A DNA stretch of 64,000 nt from contig JAKCOZ010000007.1 of the NCBI GenBank assembly GCA_022605955.1, forward strand, positions 35,566,991-35,630,990. The letters run 5' to 3'. A model generated the notes under the pieces. It saw nothing but the letters and a program-made list of their open reading frames with translations, did not search any database and was not told the DNA's origin. Source of the DNA: Rallus limicola. Its lineage: Eukaryota > Chordata > Aves > Gruiformes > Rallidae. Numbering within the stretch: the stretch's first letter is position 1; each line of letters starts with the position of its first letter. A program made the translations under genes and the position numbers. Positions 36,901 to 48,900 of the stretch are shown in pieces.

Positions 36901-39900
36901 ATTCTTACTTATTTAGGACACTTTTTTGGTATAAATTGCATTTTGTCCCCACAAAATATTAGTGGTCATCTATATTGTAATATGCCTTCACTCCCCACCC
37001 CTAAAATAATGGTAAGTAGCTTTCCTTGAGCATGTCTGTATTTTGGATTGCTAGACTACACTGTAGAAATATTTTTAGAATTAGCTCATTTAAAAATTGG
37101 TTACTAGCTTAGCTCTTGTCAACACAGTCTTTCAGTCTTGGCTTCCAAGTCTTTACCACCTCTAATGTAACTGTTTGCTGCTGCTTTTATTTTTAAATGT
37201 GTACATCTTTGACTCAAAAGATTGCTTATGAAAAGGAGAGAACAGTGATTTACAATGTTAATAATGACTTAAATGTTTTTCAAAGGCAACAGGTTGTGAA
37301 ACTGGGCAAAATTGGAGAGGTATAGAGGACTGTGGGTTTTTTGTTTTTAATGAATCAGGCCTATATTAACCTATATCAATCCCCCTCTCCCTTTTTTAAG
37401 CACGAGGTACTTGAGCCTTCTTGCTGTGCCATGTGTTGGCAGTGTGCGTTTGAAATATAGTTGGGGGATTGATACCAGGTTAGCAGAAGACAGGAGGTGG
37501 GATATAAAATTAACCACTGCTTCTGATTATTATTTTTTTAAGTTGTATGTTAACACTGTTCCATGACTTTTTAGATCTTTAACTGTGATCATTTGTTCTG
37601 TTTACTGTTAAATCCCCTTGCCCCCTTCATTTTAAGTAGCCTACTCAGGGGTTATATGGGGGGTTGATTTGTAAATAACACTGTCTGCCTAAACCAGCAG
37701 CCTTTATCAGTGGGGAAGTAGGTGCCCTAATAATGTGTAATATGCAAAAAGCAGAATCATGTCTTGAGCAGAACTTTTCTTTGCTCCTGGTAGTCACAGC
37801 TTTTAATTATTTTTGCCAGTCTGCTGTTATTACCAGCTTTGCAAATAAGAGCTATTTAAAGCACTTCCCATCTTTAGATCTCAGATACTGCCGTAAGATT
37901 ATGGTATATCTCTCTGCTTCATGAACATTGAAAGATCTCTTTTTAGGTCCATCACAGCCAGTGAATTCCCCTAGATCCTACAAACATAGCCAACGGAGAA
38001 GAAGATCACAGCGTTTAGCCACTTGCTCCTTGCCTGATGATTCTGTAGGAAAAGTTTCTTCTCCCTCTTCAGTTACTGATGGAAAAGTGTTCTCCATCAG
38101 TGGTCAAAACCAACAGTCATCAAAATTGGAGGGTAATGTATCCTAATCTAATAAAGAACTGCCCAAGAGAAATTGAATCCTAACAATTAGACCTTTCGTG
38201 GTTTTCATCTAATGGGATTTTTTGACTTGCTGTAGCTAAAGCTGTTCCTATGTTATGTAACGCTGCACCCCAAACTGTTGCTTGTTGGACCTGTGTATCT
38301 TTTTTAATACTACATTTTTTCTTTTATGTAGTACCCGATGTTGCTCATATGTCACTTGAGAAGCGTGGACCATGTCTCCCTCTTGATTTAAGCCGTAGTT
38401 CGGATGTTACTGCACCATTACCCACAGAATCCACTTTCCGTAATGAATATCCCAGTAAAGACAAGGAAGATATTCAGATGATTACATATCTTTCTTCCAA
38501 AGCACTAACTGATGGAAGAGTAGCTACAACAGCGTCAGGTAAAGAGATTCAGTATGCAACCAGCTAGGTTGATAGTTGCAGGGTTAAAACGTGTATGTGT
38601 TTGGTCACACAGATAGAGGGGATCCTTATATTTTTTTCTGCACACTCTCAGACCTGCCACTCTTGTGTCCATCTGCATATTCTTCGTCTTCCACTGGCTT
38701 TGAACTGTATTAGCACTTTTTCTGACACACTTTAAAAAGAATCTGAGTGTGGAATATAAAAAAAATGTTTCTTCTAAAATACTTTATATTGTTAAAACTC
38801 ATCAAAATAATTCATGGATTTGTTTACTAACACATTAATATATGTTAGATCTAGCTGTATTCATTTATCTTATGGCTTCAGCTCTAAAACTTAGTTGCAC
38901 TTTCAGAAGAAGTCAGCATTCTTCTACATTTGCTTCTGTTTGCAGTGGACATTGATGTTTGTTTGCTTTGAAATGTTACTTGAAAATATTTCTGAAAAAT
39001 CCTCTAAAACTTACATAGACCTGGTTCCCCCTCCCTGAGGTGGGACAAAGCTCTGTCCTGGAACTCTGTGTTGCCTCACCCTTTGTAACATTTTACTGGC
39101 TACTGTGGTTTAAGTGAATTGCTTGGATGGAGAAAATTAAAGGATTTGTGGAAGGGTTTACATTGTTGTTTGAAGCCCCAAAAAGTGCATTGTTCCAGTG
39201 TATCTTAGGTGCCCTTATGCTTTTTTCATTACTAGGTCTCTTATGTGGGTATCATGCAGCTTTTAATTGGCTTCTAAAAAAGAATTATCTCTGAAGCTTT
39301 TTTAAATTTTTAAATATGAAAATTGTTCAATGAAGTGAGAGGAGAGGAAAAAAAAAATAAACTATTGTATGCTGCTGGGGCAGTTTGTGGGAAACACAGT
39401 TGAAAGGGAGGACAGCGTGACCTTACAGCATAGGATTACAGCACTCGAACTGTAACTTGGTCTTTGGTGGAGAGGATGGAAAATAACAACTCGGCATTAA
39501 GCTGATAGTATAACTGCAGTGCTGAATAGGTCAATACAGCATTAGGTTTAGTAAGCATGGTCCCTTCTCGCTCCCACTGAAAGCGTGACGTGGTCACTTC
39601 GAGTTGTAGCATAGTTGTTTAACCCGATGTAGGTTAATGTCTGGGTATGATTCTTGGATCGATACTGTGTAGATTAAAATTGATGGCTGTAATTGTCTTT
39701 TCTCTCAAAAAAAAATTCCTATTAATCCTGTAAACTGGTTTATCAAAGTAAGGGCTGCAGCAGCTTCTAATGAGCTGCCACTTAAACTTTAAATAACGTT
39801 ACTTAATTGCCTCTGGCACATTTCATAGCAGTAGAATCACAGATTCCTGGGAAAATTACTTATATAAAAGTCCTTTTATTTTGTGTCTTCTGCCCCTGAG

Positions 39901-42900
39901 AGAAGTGCTTTTGGGAGGTACATTTGCCCACTCATAGTTCAAGATCATAAAAGAAACCAACAGCTTCCAACCACCATTTGTTTCTTGTTTATCAATTATT
40001 AGGAATTTAACTTCTAGCTTTTCTGAGATGTGTTCTGGATCATTTAATGTGTAGGTGGTAACGCTGACAGGTATTTATGTAGTTGCCCACCTCCATCATG
40101 CGATTGGCTTGGACTCTGAGTGAGCTGGTCCTAAACCCAGCATCCACAAGCACACTTGTACCGGTTTATCTGTTGTGCTTGATCTTAGCTACAACTGAGT
40201 CTAGTTAATGAAGTAATGTCCTTGATTTGTGATGGCTTTTATTGCTCAGAAATCTTTGATGTGCCCAGACACTTTGTTTTGGGGAAAACCATTGCCTAAC
40301 AATGATCTGGTATTACGGCTTGAGTCCAGAATGGGAAGAGGGAAGTACTCACACCCTATGCTGCAGGAATATAGTTTCTACTGTATTTAAAGCTTAGTGG
40401 AGCTTTTTTTGAACCTGCGTAATTCCAACAGTTACAAGCTCACAAGCAACTGATTTCCCAGTTACGTTTTTGTATTCTGGGGTTTTGCCTTCTGGACAGA
40501 CCTGTTTTGTTCCTAATTTTCATGGATTAGAGTTTTCCTTCATGTGCTATAGGTCTGTCCTGAGCTTTCACATGGACTTTTTGTCCAAATGTATAAGTTC
40601 CAGAAGTATGCCGGCCAGCATCCACTTGAACAGTATAAGCTTTGTGATCTGAAAAATTAGCCTAAGCAGTTTTGATATCTTTAATTTGGTGATTATCACG
40701 TGTCTTTTGGGTTCATCTCAGCTTCTGACTTCGATGGAACTAATTTTTTTTCCTCATATAATCCTCATATTCTTCTTAGAAGAAAAAGAATAATACAACT
40801 TTTAAGTTCAGCTTTGGAACCTCTAGAGTTACTTTACACTGTCAAATAGTTTTTTCTCGTGTTATCTGCCTTGGCATCTTTTTTTCTTCTGAAATAGTAC
40901 AGGTTCTTGAGTCACGTTGCTTAAGCACACGCTATACCAATATCTTGCCATGTTTCAGGCAATAAAATAGAATTAACTATTTGTCACTACTTTTCATTCT
41001 CTAATGAAGCCATTTAAACAATTATAAGCTAATATATCAAAGGAGAGGTGCTCAAATCTTTCCTTTTTCAGTCCTGTGGATGCTTGAAATTATTGAGAAA
41101 AGTTAATTTGCATTATGCAGGAATATCTGCCCACCTAAGAGTAATTTAATATATTGCAGTGTGACTATATTACAGTACAAGAATTTCAGTGCAAAATCCA
41201 GACTGTTCTGTAGTTGACTGCTTTTTAATCTAAGACCTTGGGTGATATTTCAGCTGTTAAGATTTTATTGACACAGTCTGGACAGATCTGGTGTTCTAGA
41301 TTTTTGAAGACACTGGAATCTATGAAGTGCACTGAAGTTGGATTGGACTTGCTGTCTTTGTAGTCTTTGAAGTAGATAACTGCTGGTGGTTTCAGAAGTT
41401 GTGGAGGTAATGGAAATACATAGCTTGAAACAGCATATTATGGGCTACACGCCTTCTGCAAAAGAGCTGTACTGTTTTATGCCCAGCAGTTTCTGGCTTT
41501 GGAAGTTTGCACATGTAACAGAGGTTATCAGTTGAGCGAATTCAGAAATGATTTTATGTTGTTGAAAATTTGATGTTTTAATGACCTATTTATCCAAAAG
41601 ATAGGTGGTGTTTTTCAGAGGGGAGGGATGAGGTAACTGAAGTGCAGACATAGAAATGGCAGCTCATAGTATTAACACATAGATCTCAGTCATCACTGAA
41701 GGTGACCAGCTTGTCATTTCCTAAAGGCAACACGAAAACACTGTGGTCAGTTCCTTCTGTCTGTAGGCTACATGGAAATAGTGTGCACTCCGGTAGACAC
41801 TGGTACACTGCCAGGTAATTGTTGAATTAAATAATTGGGGTTCCACTTTGCCTAAACTGCTGATGGACCTGCTTGGAATCCCTGGTACTGCACACACATA
41901 GCTAAGAATCTGTGCTTAACGTTTTGGTAACTGGCCTTTTTGTCACTTAGCCTTTCACTGTAAACCCACAGTCTCCCTGAATGCAAATTCTGTAGTTTTC
42001 CAGTTCTGAGTATGTGAATTCAGATCTTTCTGTAGTTATTTTTCTTAAAGTTGTGATAATTTTTCTTGGTTTCTGTAACTCTACACCATTTATGGTAGTT
42101 CAACTTACGTGTTGAGGAAACATAATCTAGTAAGTGATCTGGGACTTAAAATTGAGGTTAAATTAAGATGCTATGTTTACTAGTATAGTAATAATATAGC
42201 AATATTATCGTTAGCTGTTACTTCTTGTGCTAGCTCAGTTCAGGTAACTTTAGGGTAACATGAGATTTTATGGGAGAAAATTACGCCCAAGCTAAGAGAA
42301 AAAAATATTGTAACATTGTACACTTTACATAATTTTGCTGGTAAGTTTGCTGCAGCATGAACAAGAAATGGCCTGTGTACAAAATTTTCAGAAAACAAGA
42401 TCAGTCCTTAGGAAACTCTTACCAGTATTAATGGTTATCCCTGTGTCGTGGTTTCAAGGGCTATCTAGACACCCTGCTTTTAAGAGCTCTCTAGACTAGT
42501 TAGCCGAAGCTCTTGTTACTTTGGAGCTGTTTTACGTGAACGTGTGCTGACAGCCAGGTTTACTCCCTAATTTCAATGTCTGCCCTTCTGATATCTGCCC
42601 TGAAGTTCCCAGCTGATTCTTGGGGTATTTAGCTGAAAGCAAGCAAGAACTTTTCATGTCCTCATCCTTCCTAAAGTGCTCATTTTGTGCCGTATCTGGT
42701 ATTAATCTGTAGTATGCATTTAAGATGCATTTTGATACAGGATTCACCCTATGCACCTGGAAATCAGAAAAAACAAAATTAAATCTTATAGAATCATGAA
42801 TTATGCTGTTTCAGGTATGATTGAAGTAGTTTATTATTGCAAATGATATCATTATTAGGAAGTTAAAACATCAAAAGCCCTGGAATAGAATGCATGTAAC

Positions 42901-45900
42901 CAAGTAAGTCACCTCACATTGCTACAGTTTATTTTCATGTTATGAACTGTGTTCATCATAGCACAGCATCCATCGTGTATCTGTGTTCACACAAGAGGGG
43001 CTTGTGTCACTTCACTGTGCCAGACCAGGAGAGGGCTGGAAATTGCTGTGGTTTGCATTTGGTTTTAATTTGAAATCGGTCTTTTGGTGATGAAATTGAT
43101 CTTAGAACGACATAATCAGTAGTTTATCAAGTCTTACTCTCTAAACATCTTTCTTTCTGCAGACTGTTAATTGCAGTCCTCCCACGCTTCACTGTGTGGG
43201 AGGTGGCTGACTAGACTCCTCAACGGGAATAAAATTGCAATTAAAAGTAACAGTTAAAAAATATACATGGTAATACATCTGTAAAGGAAATTTTTCATAA
43301 CTGAGATTTTTCATGCTGTATTTGTTAGCTGTCCTTCAGACCATGATTGTCTACTTTGTCTAATCTTGTGGTTACTTGTAAGTTGAATGGATGAAAACTA
43401 AGCTTTGCAAACCTTAACCACTCATTTAGGATCTGAGAGTTTAGGATTCTCAATCCAGAATGATTTCTGACTCAGAAAAGCCAAGAGTAACGTTGTGGTG
43501 TATGCTGGCATAATAGTAATTTCTTCCTTTGGGGCACTACAGGAAGGCAATTTGGGGAGCTCTGTCACTGAGATGGATGTTTAAGTGATCATAGCAGATT
43601 TCTGCTCATGATAAATGTTCACAGTTAATTAGGTACTAGCTGATTACTTTGTCAGGTATGGTTGTGTTGGAAACTGTCGAAATACTGAAGCTTGTTGTGT
43701 TGTAGCTATCAAAAACATAGAGTAAGTGGATGTCTGAAGTCAGGATGCCTTCTGAATAATGAAGTTTAAATACCAGTTTATCTAATATAGAGACTAAATT
43801 TCTGTTGAGCTTGTTTGGATGAGTATCCTTGCATGTTTTCATCAAAATGGCAGCAAGCTATCCAAATTATGTGCATTTGGGTGATCCTTTTTGTGTTCTT
43901 TTTAGAAGTGAGACAAGACGTTGATAGCATGATGATGTGGAGAAGTGTCACTTCTTTTACTGAGGTGCTAAAATATACTCATTGCTCCACAGATGGCAAA
44001 GCAGTTCAGTCCCTTAAGAGAGGCAAACGTGAATTAGGAAACCCAAGAAAGGAATAATTTGGATAGTGTCCCAGCAAGCTAAGTCTGCTTGAAATACAAA
44101 GACTAGGGCCTGAAGAGTAGACCAGTCTCGAAAACATTATGGTCTTAGGTGAGATAGTGGAAAGGCTCAGGTAGTGTCTTTTGTGGTCGTGCGTTGTGTT
44201 AAAAGTTAGCACCTGCTTCTGGCTCGATTCCATGCTATGATGATGTCTTGCATCTTGGAACCTCTGGCATTGGAAAGCTTTGTGCGGTGTGGTCAGTGAT
44301 GTACCACTTGCTGTCGCTCTTGCTGCCCGTATGGCTTTCTCACTCTGTGGCGTTTTCATTGTTTTCCTGGAGTGTTTCATGTGTTGCATTGTGGTAAAAT
44401 TGGGTTCATCTCTCCAAGCCAGCTCCAGAATAGTTTTGTGATTGATAAATGTACTAATCTATCCTAACACTGCTTGCTTAAATGTTTTTGTTTTGTTTCT
44501 GAATATGAAAAAGGTGGGATGGGGGTGGAGCTAAAAGAACTCGTTCCAGTTCAGCTTCAGGTTTAGTTTTGTTTAATACCTGGGCTGCTGGCTGGCATCT
44601 TTCAGGACTTCCTGGGTTTTGGTTTTTGTTCAGCACCTGCAGAAGTGTTTCTTAAGTGGTGATACTTTTGTTGGGTCCACAAGTTGAGAGAGACTGAAGG
44701 TGACAGGTGCCTCTGAGTGTTCACAACTGGCATTGAAAAACCTGAACCCCATAAGACTTTGAAGAGCTGTGGATTTTTTGTACTCTCTGTCCTTGGCACA
44801 GACCTAAAATGTCCTCAGTGAACTGATGAAGATTAGACTTTCCTAATTATATTTAAACAAAACTTAAAGCTCTCACAATATTGATGAAGACAGTAATAGA
44901 GAGTTTTGAGTGACCTCAATAATATTCTTTATAAATAACATTTTTTAAAGTCAAATTATTTGAAAATTCCATTGCCTTTTTTGATTATAAGCATTAACAA
45001 TAAAAATTATAATTTGGTTTCTGTTGTGCCATGTTACTTACTAATTTGCATCAGGTAAAAATTAAAAACACCTAAATATTTCAGCAAATAAACTTTTCTG
45101 AACAGCGCAGGGTAAGAACTTTCAGTGTACAACACTGAGTTCTGACAAAGCATCACAATATTTTGCATGTAATTCAAATGTGGATTAACTAAATGCATGA
45201 CAGTGAATGATGTAAATATTACTAAAATAAATTTTCAAATTAAATTTGAATTACATTAAATGGAATGTAAAATAAAGTTTAAATTAAAATTTAAAAATGC
45301 AGAATTGAGTTGTATACATAGCACTAAAAGTGCTGTACCAGAGGTTAGTTTCTCTGTTCACGTATTTGAATATTAGTTTAAATGGCATTGAGGATGCCAG
45401 CACCTTTAGCCCTTACTGTTGACCTGGGTTGCTATTAAAGTGAAATAAAAGGAAACAAAAAAGCTTAAAAGTTACATCTAAAGTGCACTTTAAACGGTAC
45501 AAGCAGTTTAAAAGTGAGTGCAAATTCCAAAAGAGACAGACCGACCTTCTGTGGCATGTATTGTCTTGTGTGTAAGACTAGGACCTGGGCATTCATATGC
45601 AGCAATTCTATGTTAAGAGTGATGTTGTTATTACCAGTCCTTGACATTTCAGTGCTCTGACCCAGGCAGTGATCTGGCTGCAATCCTTACAGAATGCTGA
45701 GTAAATCTGTCTTCATGTTTTCAGCACCCTTGTCCCATGTACAGGCCTTGCATCTGGAAATGCCTTTACACAATAGTGTGAAGTTACCCAAAGGGAGTAG
45801 TAAAAAAAAGAGGTCAATCCCCATCAGTGAGCTCTGAAGGGACAGAGATAGAGTGCTCTGTGCCTGTGAAGGAGAAATGTTTTGAGTGTCTGAAGGAGAA

Positions 45901-48900
45901 AATAGTAAAGAACATGATTGAGAAGGACAAGCATTCAGAAGGTGGTGAACTACAATACTTTGTTTCCAGTGCAATAAAAATAATTGTAAAGTGACATAAA
46001 AATAATTTAATTCTTTGTATGTTTTTTTAGTTTCTTCTTACTATGTCTCATTAGGACTTTTTATGGTCCAGTGAATTCTACAAGGAAGTGGGGCATCAGC
46101 CAGACATTACACTTACGTCATATTCTTCTTCAATTTGCAGGTGCAGCAAGAATAGAAAGAAAAGGAAAATTGGAAGAGAAAAGTTCGACATATGGTGGGT
46201 ACAGAGCTTTATATTATTTACTTATAAAAGAAAAGGAGAAATTCTGTAACACTTGATGTCTCTGAAGAGCAAATGTAAAAGCATAAAATATTTCCTGAGT
46301 CAGCTTGTGCTGCTTTTGTTTGTTTGCTTCCTAAAACTTGTTTTGATATGTATGATGAGTTTATAGTAGATGGATAATTTTATAGGAGAAAATAAAAATA
46401 TCCATAGCAAGGATTTGGAAGGATCCAAAAGTATGACAGTATTTTTTACCCCAAATTGAATTAGTGGTTGTGCCTTTATTTCCTTGTACTGATTGATTTT
46501 TCAGGGGGAGGAGAAAACAGGTAAGCATTATTAGCAAAACATTTGGCAGTTCTTGAAAGAAATTATAAGTTAAGATGCCTTTTGTTTTGTCCTGTTTGAA
46601 AAAATAAATAAAATTTTAAAATAATAATAGAGATGGACAAGAATTCCAAAGTGATTCTGCCCTGTTTTTTTCCAGGATAAAAGGTTCTGTATGGCCTAAA
46701 AAAATAATAAAACTCCAATTTGTGTGCAGGAAACTATCCTGAAATACTGACTTTAAGGATTTATTTTCTGTAACAAGTCAATTCCCTCATTATCTATCTC
46801 ACTGTTGATTGCTTAGTGTATACTATTATGGAGTGACAGGGCTGTGGGACATATTTTGTGTGGGGAGACTTAGCAGGATAAATAGAATTTTTCTGAGACA
46901 AAGTACTTCTCCTGTGTATACTTATGCTGCTGATGTAAAATCGTACCATGAATTTTAGTCAGAATCAGGTCTCAGTGAAGATGTTGCTGTATAGTACAAT
47001 GATGCTGAAATTTCCTTCACATGACTTTCTATAGATTGAATATGTATTTTGCAGACAATGATATATACTCACTTGGGAATTTTGCTTTGTCTCTTGCCCA
47101 AACCATTTTGTTAGAATCTGGAAGTAAAATAGATGTTATAGGCTATTTAAATAATGTCACTTATTGTATGTGCTCTGCTATATCTTCTGCTATGATACCT
47201 CATTTGGAAATACTTAATGTTGTAAAATGTTATTTGTTGAGAGAGATTCTTTTCAACATCTTACCTCTAATTAATGAGTCAAGTCTGAGATAGCAGGCAA
47301 ATTAACTGAATGATTTTGATCAGACTAGGCAACCGGAACACTTGGGTTCGAATGTCATGTTTAGGTTAAGCCAAATGCAGCAACTAATTTGGAATGGTAG
47401 GATCATAGAGCAGTTTGGTTTGGAAAACACCTCAAGGCTCATGTAGTCCCAACCCCGCTGCCTCACCACCCTCTCAGGGAAGAATATTTTCCTAACATCT
47501 AGTCTAAATCTCTTCTCCTTCAGCGTAAGGCCAGTACCCCTTACCCTGTCACTCCATGCCCTTGTAAACAATTCCTCCCCAGTTTTCTTGTAGGTTCCCT
47601 TCAGGTACTGGAAAGCTGCTGTCTCCCTGGAGCTTTCTCTTCTCCAGGCTGAACAAACCCAACTCTTACAGCCTGTCTTTGTAGGAGAGGTGCTTCAGTC
47701 CTCTTACCTTTGTGGACCTCCTTTGGACTTGCCCAAACAAGTCCATGTGTGTCTGACATTGGAGGCCCCAGAGCTGGATGCAGTATTTCATGTAGGGTCT
47801 CATAAGAGTAGAGGGTCAGAATCCCCTCCTTTGACCTCCTGGACATGCCTCTTTTGGCACAGTCCAGGATACAGTTGGTTTTGTGGGCTGCAGAGATGTG
47901 TATTTGACTCATGTTGAGCTTCATCCCTATGAACACCCCCCAGTCCTCCTCAGGGCTGCTCTCTCCATTTTAGAGACAAAGATGTCGTGCACAAAAGCAT
48001 CAGATACTTTGTGCAAGAACAGTTAGATGACATCTGTCACTGTTCCTTATCCATCAGTACTGTAACTTTGTCATAGAAAGTTGTTCTGTTATTTTTCCCC
48101 TTTTCCAGTCAGTGGGAACTTCACTGGATTGCCATGCCTTCTCAGATATGATGGAACATAGCTTAGCCATTTCATCTACCAGATCCCTCAGAACCAGCAG
48201 ATGTATCTCCTCAGGTCACATGGACTTGTGCACCTTCAGGTTCCTTAAATGCTCTCAAACCTGACTTTCTCTTACAGTGGGTGTTTTTTCATTGTCTCAG
48301 TCCTTGACTTTGTCTTCTGCAACTTGGATGGTGTGGGTAGAGCACTTGCCAGTGAAGACTGAGGCAAAAACTTGTTGAGTAACCATATCTAATATTTCCT
48401 TCTGAAGAGGGCCCACATTTTCCTTCATCTTCCTTTTATCACTGATGTAACTATAGAAGGTTTTCTTGTTGCCCTTGATGTCCCTTGCCAGATTTAATTT
48501 TATCAAAGCTTTAGCTTTCCTAACCCGATCCCTGGCTGCTCAAACAACTTCTCTGTATTCCTCCCAGGCTTCCTGTCCTTGTTTCCACCCTCTGTAGGCC
48601 TCCTTTTTGTGTTTTGGCTCCTTTCCCCTCTGTGGCTTTGTCCCATGGTACTCTACCAAGCAGATCCCTGAAGAGCCCAAAGTCTGTCTTCCTGAAGTCC
48701 ACAGCAGTGAACTTTTGTGCACCTGCCTTCCTGCTCTGAGGGTCTTGAACTCCTATCGTTCCATGGTCACTGCAGCTAATGCTGCCCTTGAGCTTCACAT
48801 TCCCCACCAGCCCTTCCTTGTTGATGAGAACAAGGTCCAGCATGGCACTTCACCTTGTGGTCTCCTCTGTCACTTGTAGAAGGAAGTTATCACTGATGCA

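Noticed and set aside
44006..44389. 127-codon minus-strand frame in intron 11
   Set aside because: No recognisable domain, no promoter or splice context, and low resemblance to any protein I know.
47340..47356. TGGGTTCGAATGTCATG as a tRNA T-arm
   Set aside because: No flanking acceptor, D-arm or anticodon stem can be drawn around it.
48520..48843. 107-codon minus-strand frame as a gene
   Set aside because: It is CR1 ORF2 sequence between the endonuclease and RT domains.
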